Assembly: GCA_019802505.1 (NCBI GenBank)
Contig: JAFMOC010000106.1
Location: 310,001 to 374,000, forward strand
Origin: Corydoras sp. C115
Lineage: Eukaryota; Chordata; Actinopteri; Siluriformes; Callichthyidae
Length of the DNA stretch: 64,000 nucleotides
Reading direction: 5' to 3'
Shown one piece after another: positions 27,360 to 36,703 of this stretch. The first letter of the stretch is position 1; every line of letters begins with the position of its first letter. Both the position numbers and the translations under genes were made by a program. The notes beneath the pieces were generated by a model that searched no databases, had not been told where the DNA came from, and saw only the letters and a list, made by a program, of their open reading frames with translations.

Positions 27360-30300
27360 GAAGACATTCTATTACACCAGTGCTAGTGCTATTTACATAG
27401 AGTGCTATTTTGTATAGTGCTATTTCTAGCTCTTCTTGCTATTCAGGAGTAGAAAGAAAATCACTAAACTACCACTTGGGTATAAGTAGTTTTTTTAAGG
27501 AGATACATTTCTAAATGTTTTGAATACCTCACTATGGAAAAGTTAATAATCAGTCATTTCCTGCTATAAAGAATTTTTTCCTTTACAAATTTCACTTCTC
27601 AAATGACAGAGGGATACTGAAATGCAAACTGCTCCACTTTCCAATAACCATTCGATGCTTATACGCCCCAGTGCTTTCGGCTAGACTGAATCAATTATGG
27701 CACCTTCCACACTCTACTACTGTTAATGATTAATGTCAGAGACCTTTCAACACATTATAAATTGTAGGATCTGATTTGAAAAATACTTTTCTCACTTAAT
27801 CTAAAGCAACGCACTTTACAGGCATAGAATATTAAAAATCCCACCCGCACACTGCCAACAATAGGCCTGCTAACACAGGAAAACAGGATCAGGCACAATA
27901 GAGTTGAAGAGATAAAAGATGGAAAAAATAATTGCTAAATCCAAATGGAAACTACAAGCATGCACCATTAGGGGCTTGGTGCCATAATAGGATGCATTAA
28001 CCGCCTGAGACAACATGCCACTGCGAAACAATATTAAGATAACTGTTCCACATAGTTCCTCTAATGAAAATGGCAAGTATCATAGACAAGGGTGCAATTT
28101 ATTACAACAAGTAATCTCAATGTTATGCAAAATTAATAAAGGTACTTACTCCTTTTCTCACACATTAGATATTTAAAAATCTCTTTATTGTTGAAGTCAG
28201 CTCTTTGTACTGTACATCATTTTTGTAACAGATTTGGCAAAGTGTGGTTCAAAAACTGACCCAAATACCTGACATTTAAACTGTAGTCAAGTGCAAATTC
28301 ACTTAATAAATTAAACAAAATTGCTTAATTTTCATTTCATGTGAAACAATATGCTAATCTTAGACCACGAGCTGAGTCCACAAGGCCACAATTCTGTAAC
28401 CAGAATAGCCTCAAAACATTATTCAATACAATAAATGGTCTGATTATCTTGCAACATAAACCACATGTTTAAGAAATATAAATTCTAATGAGCCATAAAC
28501 TTAACTGAATGAGACTTAAAAAACACTATAATCTTTGGTTATTGCACACTAACACTTGTGTCTCTAATCTACAAGTTCAGCACTTTTTTTTACTACAGAC
28601 CAAAAAAAAAGTTTATTCGAGAAAAGTCATTATGAGGATTTTGCCATTTTTCTTGAGTTTAACATGGATACATGTTGGGTTTTCCAAAAGTTTAAATAAT
28701 AAAAACAAAAGCTTGTTTAAAATCCTTTATCTTTTTTATAATAATGTGCTTTAAATCTTCTTTAGATCTTCCTAGAAATTTCTACACATTTTTGTGTTTT
28801 AAAAACATGACTGGTATAATGTCTATTCACCATACATCATTTTTTGACTATGGCCCTTTTTTTCCATCTATGTCTGCCCAATTACTAGGGACAAATTCAT
28901 TGCTATGAAATTTGATCATTTATGTCTCTAATATCCTTGCAACACAATGAGAAAAAATAGCCCTTCTAAAAGGCTTTGGTTTCATATACAGAATCTAAAC
29001 AATAGACATGACAGATTAAGCCATTAGAGTACTTACTCATAGAATTCCGCTGCAGGTGTTCGCTTGTACTTGGCATAGGAACTCATGTTCATAATGGTTG
29101 TGGAATTGATGTACTGGGGGTCTTTGCACATGGCACTGTTCCATGTGTTGTTGCAATGTTGCCAGGGTAGCTCAGTCGTAAACGAAGAAAACAGGTAGTA
29201 CAGTGACCATGCTATAATGACATTGTAGTAGAAACCCACATACAAAGCTATGAGGATCACAGTGTAGCCTACACCTGCAGATGAGAAAATGACAGGATTC
29301 ATAGACTTAAATAAATATTACAGGTATAACAAATTATAAAATAGTGCTTTGTAGGTTTGCATTTTTTATGACATAAGACATTAGATTTCTATACAGGTCA
29401 TAAAGTATCCAGAGTTCAACTGAAATGCAATGAATATTTTACAAGTGGTTTATTAGGGAAAAATTGTGCAATATTACATTCCTGTGGCAAAAGGTGTCCA
29501 GTGTGCAGCAGAAACTTCTGATCATTTCTATTAACAGTTTATTTGTCTTGTTAGAGGAATATTATCCTGTTTTAAAAACAGGACTTTGATGGGCTGATTT
29601 CCATGAACTAAATTCCTTATTTTCAGAGTCATAATACTGTCACTTCTATCTGTCCCTAAAAAGACTAACTTTTTTAACAGTTTTTTGACAGAACGTGTTT
29701 TTGTTTTTTGGTTTATTGCCTTACTGATCCTCTCACTAGTAAAACATGGACATTTCTTTCAGGGTAACCAATATAATTTAGTTTCAAATTGTATCAATAA
29801 TAGCAAACTGCCCATATGTTGCACAACAGGCCTAGTAAACATACTACCATCACCTTGTTTTTCAGATACAAACAAAAAATATATATTAATCATATATAAT
29901 ATATATAATTAGCTTTTACTTGGCCTGTAGCTGACTATAAAAAGGTAGCATAGTTTTTTTTGTTTTTTTTTTGAGAAGAGCATACCTTACGCTTTGCAAT
30001 CCAGCCATGCACAACATTGTCACTGTTTTCTGTCACTGTAAAGTACTAAATGTACTGTAATGTAAACTACCATTTATTTATTTATTTAGGTACTTAATAC
30101 TTACATCCAGTTCTTATTTAACCTTAGTGACCTTGCTAATAATAAAATAACAGATGTTTAAATTGGTAAAATATTTTTACTACTAATGTCAGTGTGAATG
30201 AACCCAATGAAACCCATACATCCTGCACTTCTACTTCTGTATCTACACTGAAAACTAGAAACTTCATAAAGTTTTATAAGTACAATGTAGTTTCTACAAA

Positions 30301-31069
30301 TTTAAACACCCACTAATGGATGTGGATGTGATGCACTCAGGTTTGGCATTTCAGGTATGTACATTATTTATGGTAACTATAGGGAGTAATGTTGTTTTGA
30401 ACAAAGGTAAGCAATACATAAACATACCTTTAAACACAGGGCAAATCTTCCACACAGTTGCTGCCCCTTCTCTGTTATACTGGCCCAATGCCAGCTCCAT
30501 GTAAAAGAGTGGCATTCCAGCAATGAACAGGAACATAATGTATGGGATCAGAAAAGCCCCTGAAGACAAGTATGACATAAGTATCGTCAATGTGTAAACA
30601 AATAGGTAGAAAATGAGAGTAGATGGTCTGTAATTATACTATGGATAAAAAAATGACCTTATGAAACATTATTAAAAACGTTTACACAATTACTATTGTA
30701 TCTAAGGCAAATAGGTAATAGTTACAATGAAAGTCATTAAGGGTATTATATATTTTGTGTATATTTACAATAATAATGTGAAGGGGAAATCATGTGGAAT
30801 CAACTGAATCAATTGTGGCTTTAATATCTATTATGTATATAGAACCACTTTTGTCTATTTAATAAGCATCACTTAGAATCCATTTTTAATGTATGCTTGG
30901 TTTGTCCGCATTAATCTGTTCTTTGATGGTCAGGATGTCCAAATGACCACCAAAGACCAGGTGCTATTTGGGTGCTGGGTGATTCTCAGGTGGTGTAGTG
31001 GTGTGCCAGCACTTTGTTGCACTGGTGTATGAAAGTTTTTAAACACACATCTGTTTTGCACTCCTTATA

Positions 31070-31149
<80 letters not shown>

Positions 31150-31161
31150 CATATACATATA

Positions 31162-31232
<71 letters not shown>

Positions 31233-32574
31233 GGTAAAGAACAAGGTATCTCAGTGGTTAGAATGTTGGGCTGTTTATCTGAAGTTTCAGGGTTTACATC
31301 CCACGTGTACCAAAGTTGTTGAATAAACAGCGCCTGGGAAGTGATTTGATGTTGTAGGTGTAAACATATCCTAATTCTTTATTCCTGAACTTTATATCTG
31401 TCATTATTATAGTTTAAAATCAAACAATGCTTATTCCCTAAGCATTGATATCAGTTGGTCTATCTTCTATAGCCACAGGAAATGTAATGCATTTAGATAA
31501 GATTTCTGATATCCCATAAAACAACAGGGATGTGCACCTAAGAGCTATTTACTATCAAGTCACCTGGCATGCTTTTGGACTGTGAGAGGAATCTAACAAA
31601 TAAGAGCATGCAAACTCCATGCAGAAAGGACCATGGCCATCTGTCCTGGAATTGAACCCAAAACCTTTCTGCTGTAAAGCTTATGTTAATACAAACAAAT
31701 GCATCTATTTATTCTGAATTATGAATATTAATTCTGAAAAGAGGGCGGCACGGTGGTTTAGTAGTTAGCACATTCGCCTCTCAGCGCTAGATATTCCCAG
31801 TTCGAATCCCAATCTCGGTGGGGTTTCCATGTTTTCCCCGTGTCCACGTGGGTTTCCTCCAGGTTCACCGGTTTCCTCCCACAGTCCAAAAAAAAAAAAA
31901 AAAAAATAAATAAATATATGGATCAAGGTCAATTGAGTTCATCAAATTGCCCCATATAGCGTGTGTTTGTGTGAGTCTGTGTGAGTGTGGGTGTGTGCCC
32001 AGCGATAGATCGGCGCCCTGTCCTGGGTGTATCTGCCCAGTGCCCAAAACGTTCTCCCCTGGATGGGCATGGGTAAGCAAATAGATAATGGATGGATGGA
32101 AGTCTGAAAAGGTACATTATGCTACACATGTCCGAAATACAGCAGCAAGTGAAGATCTGACGAAGAAAACTTTCTTAGGCTTCACAAGCATTTCTTTAGT
32201 TAAAATTACTGTAGTCAATGTAAGTGAAATAAGTCCTTAAAAACTATGTAGCAATACTACATCCATTATAGGAACGCATGTGTATTAATAGCCTCACCTC
32301 CGCCGTTTTTGTAGCACAGGTAGGGGAATCTCCAGACATTCGCCAGGTCCACAGCGAAGCCGATAACCGACAGCAGGAAGTCCAGTTTTTTGCCCCAAAT
32401 CTCGCGCTCGGGCAGCTCGGTGCGCGTCCGGGAGCAGGCATATTGCAAGCCATTGCGCTCCTTAATCAGAATCAGCTCCACGTCTTTCTTCTCCACGTCT
32501 TTTTTTTCCGTTATATACGGCTTAAGCGGGGCCACTGAGGCCAGCTTGTGTTCAGGCACCACCTGCACGTTCAT
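15920..32574 (-). CDS. slc6a2: Noradrenaline (norepinephrine) transporter NET, 14 coding exons, complete
   Basis: Joined exons (minus strand): 32574-32298, 30559-30428, 29274-29037, 25149-25011, 24889-24755, 23750-23647, 23009-22885, 22792-22680, 21602-21474, 20862-20763, 20383-20283, 17447-17280, 17177-17106, 15943-15920. All introns are GT..AG and the frame is kept, giving 618 residues (human NET 617). The family is the Na+/Cl- dependent neurotransmitter symporters of the plasma membrane, which clear noradrenaline from the synapse. Visible hallmarks are TM1 with the amine-binding Asp (D76, human D75) in [13 protein letters not shown], the [11 protein letters not shown] segment after TM2, a large second extracellular loop with two cysteines (C177, C186) and sequons, and twelve hydrophobic segments overall. 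The C-terminus HWLAI is the NET type rather than the dopamine transporter ending, and synteny with lpcat2 and mmp2 also argues for slc6a2. The start aligns with the human internal Met6 (MN.QV.PE), so the fish protein lacks the first human residues. Confidence 0.97.
17106..17177 (-). CDS. slc6a2: slc6a2 coding exon 13: C-terminal tail
   Basis: Residues 588-611, 24 whole codons: [17 protein letters not shown], then VRQFK. The match is to the human C-tail segment around [11 protein letters not shown]. Acceptor CTTTCAG, donor GTAAGA. It is too short to appear as a long open frame, and was found from the expected protein ending. Confidence 0.93.
17280..17447 (-). CDS. slc6a2: slc6a2 coding exon 12: end of TM11 and TM12
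   Basis: Residues 532-587. It holds a [10 protein letters not shown] loop and TM12 ([14 protein letters not shown]), ending GTFKQ. Acceptor TTTGCAG, donor GTCAGT. Read-through past the donor would stop after only four residues. Confidence 0.95.
20283..20383 (-). CDS. slc6a2: slc6a2 coding exon 11: loop and start of TM11
   Basis: Residues 498-531: [18 protein letters not shown], then [16 protein letters not shown]. Acceptor TTTTCAG, donor GTAAGAG. Confidence 0.95.
20763..20862 (-). CDS. slc6a2: slc6a2 coding exon 10: TM10
   Basis: Residues 465-498: [20 protein letters not shown], then [11 protein letters not shown]. Acceptor CTTAAG, donor GTAGGG. Confidence 0.95.
21474..21602 (-). CDS. slc6a2: slc6a2 coding exon 9: end of TM8, intracellular loop 4, TM9
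   Basis: Residues 422-464. It begins [11 protein letters not shown], continues with a basic cytoplasmic loop (KRHRK), then TM9 ending CITK. Acceptor TTTCAG, donor GTATGA. Confidence 0.95.
22680..22792 (-). CDS. slc6a2: slc6a2 coding exon 8: TM8 first part
   Basis: Residues 384-421: [14 protein letters not shown] and the first part of TM8 ending GIDSA (human GLDSS). In this family the region forms part of the second sodium site. Acceptor ATACAG, donor GTAAGT. Confidence 0.95.
22885..23009 (-). CDS. slc6a2: slc6a2 coding exon 7: TM7
   Basis: Residues 342-384. TM7 ([16 protein letters not shown]) is followed by an extracellular segment ending VATEG. Acceptor TTTTCAG, donor GTACGC. Confidence 0.95.
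23390..23595. promoter_or_regulatory. slc6a2: Candidate enhancer in slc6a2 intron 6
   Basis: A block between exons 6 and 7 of slc6a2 that is less AT-rich than its neighbours. It contains two clusters of homeodomain cores (gattaatg near 23435, ccaattaattaataat near 23540) and tatcaattatc near 23571. The noradrenergic regulators PHOX2A/B bind ATTA-type cores. Function is an inference only. Confidence 0.25.
23647..23750 (-). CDS. slc6a2: slc6a2 coding exon 6: TM6 substrate-site helix
   Basis: Residues 308-342 with the highly conserved [17 protein letters not shown] segment, the unwound TM6 that contributes to the substrate and chloride sites, followed by [12 protein letters not shown]. Acceptor TTGCAG, donor GTGAGA. 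Confidence 0.96.
24555..24621. repeat. Microsatellite (TA)n in slc6a2 intron 5
   Basis: Roughly 33 uninterrupted AT/TA units, about 135 bases downstream of exon 5 in the direction of transcription. Confidence 0.95.
24755..24889 (-). CDS. slc6a2: slc6a2 coding exon 5: TM5
   Basis: Residues 263-307, 45 whole codons. TM5 ([17 protein letters not shown]) is followed by TLPGAVNGI and a short extracellular stretch. Acceptor GAAG, donor GTAAGA. Confidence 0.95.
25011..25149 (-). CDS. slc6a2: slc6a2 coding exon 4: end of loop 2 and TM4
   Basis: Residues 216-262: ESKGIHDL, then TM4 and the cytoplasmic [11 protein letters not shown]. At 139 nt it has the length I recall for the human exon. Acceptor TTTAG, donor GTAAT. 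Confidence 0.95.
26877..26975 (+). repeat. Interspersed repeat family R1, fragment
   Basis: Contains atttatatagcactag, gcattgtctcagagcagttt, tatagtgttctgagcttaaa and aacaagctgaagc, matching the R1 copy at 125-600. Confidence 0.5.
27261..27356. repeat. Compound microsatellite (AAT)n(AT)n in slc6a2 intron 3
   Basis: About 17 AAT/TAA units followed by about 20 AT units. Confidence 0.95.
29037..29274 (-). CDS. slc6a2: slc6a2 coding exon 3: TM3 and extracellular loop 2
   Basis: Residues 137-216. TM3 ([14 protein letters not shown]) is followed by the large extracellular loop with Cys177 and Cys186, the presumed conserved disulphide. Sequons are N178 (NNT), N193 (NST) and N199 (NMS). The exon ends within AAEFYE. 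Donor GTAAGT. Confidence 0.95.
30428..30559 (-). CDS. slc6a2: slc6a2 coding exon 2: TM2
   Basis: Residues 93-137. TM2 ([20 protein letters not shown]) is followed by the [18 protein letters not shown] signature of SLC6 monoamine transporters. Acceptor CTTCAG, donor GTATG. Confidence 0.95.
30895..31010 (+). repeat. Interspersed repeat family R2, fragment in slc6a2 intron 1
   Basis: Contains gatggtcaggatgtcc, gaccaccaaagaccaggtgc, tatttgggtgctgggtgatt, ctcaggtggtgtagtggtgt and gccagcac. It matches a family with ccaccacagagcaggtatta and ggtggatcattctcag that I recall as abundant in otophysan fishes. Confidence 0.45.
31081..31232. repeat. Compound microsatellite (TA)n(CATA)n(GT)n(AT)n in slc6a2 intron 1
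   Basis: A TA tract, short ACATACATA interruptions, about 25 GT units, then TA again. It generates long artificial open frames of YIYIYI and VCVCVC type. Confidence 0.95.
31240..31325 (+). mobile_element. tRNA-derived SINE head fragment
   Basis: aaggtatctcagtggttaga, atgttgggctgtttatctga, agtttcagggtttacatccc resembles a tRNA-related promoter: A-box-like ctcagtggtta and B-box-like ggtttacatccc. It is similar to the copies at 41480 and 50081. Confidence 0.45.
31556..31682 (-). mobile_element. Old DANA-like SINE fragment, reverse
   Basis: Reads as the reverse of the SINE head: gcatgcaaactccatgcaga, aaggaccatggccatctgtc, ctggaattgaacccaaaacc, tttctgctgtaaagc. It is strongly diverged. Confidence 0.5.
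31733..32111 (+). mobile_element. Full-length DANA-like tRNA SINE with target-site duplication (slc6a2 intron 1)
   Basis: Body 31742-32102. The tRNA-related head is ggcggcacggtggtttagta through ttcgaatccca, followed by ttccccgtgtccacgtggg, ccggtttcctcccacagtcc, an internal A run, tgtgcccagcgatagatc, gcgccctgtcctgggtgtat and a GGAT-repeat tail. It is flanked by the 9-base direct repeat tctgaaaag (31733-31741, 32103-32111). It lies antisense to slc6a2. Confidence 0.9.
32298..32574 (-). CDS. slc6a2: slc6a2 coding exon 1: N-terminal tail and TM1
   Basis: Encodes residues 1-93. It holds a hydrophilic cytoplasmic tail with a [10 protein letters not shown] duplication, the KERNG motif, then TM1 with [13 protein letters not shown] and the start of CYKNGGG. 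The donor is G|GTGAGG. The start ATG (32572-32574) is preceded in frame by open sequence, but a plausible acceptor (TTCCAG, ending at 32635) suggests a 5' UTR exon boundary at 32634. Confidence 0.93.
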
Positions 32575-33108
32575 GACGCTCGGTCCTGTGCTCCTGGTTA
32601 AGGGCGAGAGAGGTGACCTGCGCTCCAACCGGCACTGGAAGATCAGGTAGATGATGCTGAAGAGGTCGATCACGCGGAGGAGGGTGATGCCAAAGACGAG
32701 ATGTTCTGTTTTGATTGTATTTTGTTTTCACCTGAGCTTCAGATCTCTTCTTTGCCTCATCAGCTGGCAAAAGGTTAAAGAAAGTTATACGTCACCATTT
32801 CACCGTAACCGTCAGCGCAAACGCCTTCATATTCGAGAGTACAGTAAGCAAAATCTAAATCAAATAAAGCGCAAATACGAGCTTGGATGTTTTTTGGTTA
32901 AAGCTACAAACTAAGCGCCAGCAAACTTTTATAATTTAGACATTATGTTGGTGCGTAAACACCAGAACGCTGCGCTCTGGACAACAAACCTGGCATTAAC
33001 GGGAACTAGTAAAAGTTTTTCTTTACGCGTTTAGTTTTGGAGCCTCGGATAACTGAATCTGCGGCTCAAAGCGAGTTTAGTAAGTGAAAACTTTATTCTA
33101 ATGCCTAC

Positions 33109-33240
33109 TTGTGAGTTGAAGGTTGCTCAGCCATGCCCGACCGCTCCTGCGCTCCGGACAGGAATGAGAGGCTGCGGCTGCCCATGCTCCCAGCATTGAG
33201 CGAGTCCCTCCCTTACTGTGCGCGCTATTTAAATCAGCAT
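33109..33240 (-). promoter_or_regulatory. slc6a2: Candidate slc6a2 core promoter and non-coding first exon
   Basis: This GC-rich block stands out from AT-rich surroundings about 0.6 kb upstream of the slc6a2 ATG. On the minus strand a TATA-like TTTAAATA lies at 33226-33233, followed by GCGCGCAC and a purine-rich stretch. Possible donors are CAA|GTAGGC (exon end 33109) and a GTAAGG further up. Mammalian SLC6A2 also has a non-coding first exon. Exact start site and donor are not resolved. Confidence 0.35.
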
Positions 33241-33555
33241 CCTCCTTTCCCTCCACGTGATATCTCAGATCTAAGCGAGCTGAATAACTCAGGCCAACTC
33301 CTTTATTTATCTATGTAGGCCTAGTATGCTTTTCATCTTGGTTACTCTCTTCCTTTCCAAACTAAATATAACATTTATGTTATTGTTGGCTTGATTTCTT
33401 CTTTATTTGCTTTTTGTTGACTTGATTTACTTAAATTTTGGTGTTTGATTGTTTAATAATGATCATGATTGGTTGGTGAGATTCAGTTAAATTCCACATG
33501 TACGCATTTAAGCCTTTAAAAACACATAAGGTCATTTTATAGACAATAATTTAAT
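33241..33555. other. AT-rich intergenic sequence upstream of slc6a2
   Basis: Nothing recognisable is seen apart from general AT-richness. It may contain distal slc6a2 promoter elements. Confidence 0.4.
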
Positions 33556-33916
33556 CCATCAATCCATTATCTTCCGCTTTATCCTTCGCTGGGGTCGTGG
33601 AGGGCTTCCCCATGCCCATCCCGGGGAGAACGTTTCGGGCGCTGGGCAAATACTCCCAGGACAGGGTGGCAATCTATCGCTGGGCACACACTCACTCTCA
33701 CTCACACCAACACACACACACAAACACACTCTAAATGGGGTAATTTGGAGAATTCAATTGACCTTAATCCATGTATTTGGATTAACTCTGAGAGGAACCC
33801 GGAGGAAACCCACGCGGACTCAGGGAGAACATGGAAACTCCACCCAGATTGGGATTCGAACCGGGAATGCCTAGTGCTGAGAGGCAAACGTGCTAACCAC
33901 TAAGCCACCATGCTAC
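33556..33916 (-). mobile_element. DANA-like tRNA SINE, reverse
   Basis: Reverse copy with tail tccattatcttccgctttat, middle ttccccatgcccatcccgg and head gattcgaaccgggaat, gctaaccactaagccacc. Length is close to full. No clear target-site duplication was found. Confidence 0.85.
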
Positions 33917-33979
33917 CTAGACATTCATTTGTTTCCTTTTTTTTTTTACTACCTTAAAATGCATCCACAAAATAAGCCC

Positions 33980-34115
33980 ACTTTGGCGGGCACTGTGTTG
34001 CACTGGTTGGCACTTACCACTTACAGCATGAAGGTCCAATTTAGACAAACAAAAATACTTCCTGTATGAAGTCATGTCCTCACCGTGCCTGCATGTTTTT
34101 TTTTTCTAGGAATTT
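33980..34115 (+). mobile_element. Diverged SINE head
   Basis: ggcgggcactgtgttgcact, ggttggcacttaccacttac and agcatgaaggtccaat resemble the DANA head (ggttagcac, cctcacagcaagaaggtc), followed by cctgtatgaagtcatgtcctcaccgtg with many changes. Confidence 0.35.
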
Positions 34116-34539
34116 CAATTTCCTTTCACATTCCAACTTATTTTGATAAGATATATTAAATTGTCTGACTTCCTGTTGCATTATCAATTGTCATTGTTCC
34201 TGTCAGACATATGCAACTGATGCTGTCCACATGTTATTATTGTAGTCAGATGAACAAACTGCCTTTCAGATAAAGTCAGGAACAGAAATATTGACAACTG
34301 TGCAGTTTGGACTTTTAGATAGACTTATAATTGGAAATAAAAGAATTAGATTTGGATTTGTCTTAAATACATATATTTTACCTGCGTATTTGTCGATCTC
34401 TATTTGTCTATATTTCCTTTGGTGTTATAAGTAGTTTTTAGTTCTGTGTCCACACTGCTTAGTAAATTTTTTAAAGCATATTGGGGAAAAAAATGGTGCT
34501 TTAGGTATGTACAGGGGAGGGGTAAGATTTTTATTGGCA

Positions 34540-34725
34540 GAGGGATGCTGAGGATGGAGCCACCAGACAGGAGGAGGAGAAGAAGGCCCAAGAGGAGGTT
34601 TTTGAATGCTGTGAGGGAGGATATGCAGGTGGTTGGGGTGACAAAGTAGGATTCTTAAAACAGAGCTGGATGGAGAATGATACAATGTGGTGACCCATAA
34701 AAAGAACACCTGAAAAAATAAGTTC
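34540..34725 (+). mobile_element. Relic of a non-LTR retrotransposon reverse-transcriptase C-terminus
   Basis: The plus-strand frame reads RRRRRRPKRRFLNAVREDM, then QVVGVT before a stop. It continues out of frame with a W-rich remnant and the nucleotide pattern tgtggtgacccataaaaag. The pattern RGRPK.R..D.V.EDM..VGV and a following RW is the typical tail of ORF2 in RTE-like LINEs. It is truncated and dead. Confidence 0.45.
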
Positions 34726-34729
34726 AATA

Positions 34730-36260
34730 AGTTTAGCTACACCACATTTACAAAAGTGTTATGACATTTGTTAATCATTGCTTTCATTTATTTGTGATCG
34801 ATTGTTTGAGTTTATGAAATGAAGCAGCCAGCCATGCATTTTGGAAGGTCATTTTTGTTTAAGTATGATTTTCATTCTGGACACCATTCCTATATTCAAT
34901 GTACCCAATGGTTGAATATTCAAATGGTGGCTTTTTGTTTAAACTTTAAATATCACATTCTTAAAACATAGCAATGATTGCTTTAGTATATAAGAAAAAT
35001 AGTGAAGGCATATTGACTAGTAGCACCACAGTTGGTTTTTGCACTAATGCTCGTACTCCTACCAAAACTTTAGTGTAAGAAAAAAAAAACACATGATAAA
35101 AACAGCAAGACCTTCTTAAAATGTTATAATATTCTGTTTAATTGTCTGTTTCTCGTCTCTTCTTGTTCACAGATTAAATTACTGGTTTTCTAAGAAGCAG
35201 TAAAAGCATTGTGTTCCATGTGTAATCGAATCCCACACAGCTTTAGCCAAAGGCTAAGATTTCTATTAGATATGGTTGATCAGTTCATCCCATTAAAGTC
35301 AATGAATGTCCAGTTAAAGCTTTCCAGTGCTTCTTTTATGAAACCTTTAGAGGTCTGTTCTGGGGTGTTTTGTTGAAACTCCAGCAAGGATTGGATAATA
35401 TAAGTAAAAAATCGGGTTATACAGGCGGATTTATGCATTCATTAAGGTCCCTTTCCTTTTCCGGAAGCAGGAAGTTGTTCATGTTGTTTCAGGAAGTGCA
35501 TGATGCCATATGGAGAAAGAAACATATAACATGGGGCAAACAAACTGTCCTGACCATTGGTTTTTACCTAAAATAAGATCTTTCGAAGCTCTTAATTTAA
35601 GAAATGCACACTGCAATTTGCTGATGCAGATGAAGAGAAAAAAATAGTATAGTATAAATAATAATAGCTAGGTGTCATGAAATGACTAGCGCTGGCATGT
35701 AAATTGAAGTGACCACACATCACATGCCACACCAAAACAACGTTAAGTCTTGGTTGTGAGAATGTTCCAGAGAGCTGAAATCTTATTCCCTCCCCAAACT
35801 TTATTTTCTCGCACAAAAATTTAATTTTATTTCTTTTTCTCACTTCATGCACCTTTATTTAAGGTCGTATGACAGATAATGTGAGCTGATATAGTTTCTG
35901 CAGCTCAGCTTTAAACCCACTTTTCTGATATGCTATCTTAAATAAATGAAAGGATACTATTTTTTTCTCTTTCCCCAAAAAGCCAAATTTTGCGACCTGC
36001 TGTGTCTTTGCTCATATTGAATGTATTTTTTAAAAACAAAACGATGTCTCCAGGTTAAATTTCTAGACAAAATGAACAATACACTTTGGTGTTCTCACAT
36101 TCTCACAGTGTTCATGGGGGTTTTGTGCGGATCGTGTCCTCTAAACACCAAAATCCAACCATTTTATTCCTAAATCCTAGAAGGCTTTCATGTCGCATTC
36201 ATGAGTATAGACTCTCATACTATGCTGTCAATCAGGTTGTCTTTTTAATATATATATATA
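34730..36260. other. AT-rich intergenic sequence
   Basis: No gene or clear repeat was recognised. It contains short chance open frames only. Confidence 0.4.
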
Positions 36261-36604
36261 TTCATTCATTCATTATCTCCCGCTTCATCCTCTATTAGGG
36301 TCGCAGTGGGGTTCCCCATGCCCATCCAGGGGAGAACATCTCGGGCGCTGGGCAGATACACCCAGGACAGGGCGCCAATCCATCGCTGGGTACACACTCA
36401 CACACTCAAACACACTCTATTTGGGGCAATTTAGAGAACTCAATTAACTTGATCCATGTTTTTTTACTATGGGAGGAAACCGGAGAACCCGGAGGAAGCC
36501 CACACGGACACGGGGAGAACATGGAAACTCCACCCAGATGGGGATTCGAACCGGGAATCCCTAGCGCTGAGAGGCGAACGTGCTAACCACTAAGCCACCG
36601 TGCC

Positions 36605-36607
<3 letters not shown>
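36261..36607 (-). mobile_element. DANA-like tRNA SINE, reverse, inserted in a (TA)n tract
   Basis: Tail ttcattcattcattatctcc at the left, ttccccatgcccatccaggg, cgggcgctgggcagatacac, and head cgaaccgggaatccctag, ctaaccactaagccaccgtg, ccgcc at the right. TA repeats lie on both sides, so the duplicated target is probably atatatatat. Confidence 0.88.

Positions 36608-36698
<91 letters not shown>
36608..36698. repeat. Microsatellite (TA)n
   Basis: About 45 TA units directly abutting the SINE head. Confidence 0.95.

Positions 36699-36699
<1 letters not shown>

Positions 36700-36703
<4 letters not shown>

Larger units (their letters stand above)
25150..29036 (-). other. slc6a2: slc6a2 intron 3 (3.9 kb)
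   Basis: Holds an R1 repeat fragment (26877-26975), the (AAT)n(AT)n microsatellite and a GC-richer block at 25880-26060 of unknown role. No additional exon was recognised; the coding frame joins exon 3 to exon 4 directly. Confidence 0.6.

Noticed and set aside
31014..31326. Open frames of YIYIYI/VCVCVC composition on the plus strand
   Set aside because: They are translations of the (TA)n(GT)n microsatellite. The same applies to frames at 14959-15159, 45499-45845, 51654-51845, 56516-56731 and 61339-61668.
32556..32580. RE1/NRSE-like sequence (ttcaggcaccacctgcacg)
   Set aside because: An extra base and several mismatches to the REST consensus, and it lies over the slc6a2 start codon; coincidence is more likely.
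33133..33318. Plus-strand frame of 61 codons in the GC-rich block
   Set aside because: It overlaps the likely slc6a2 promoter and first exon on the other strand and shows no similarity; treated as a shadow of GC-rich DNA.
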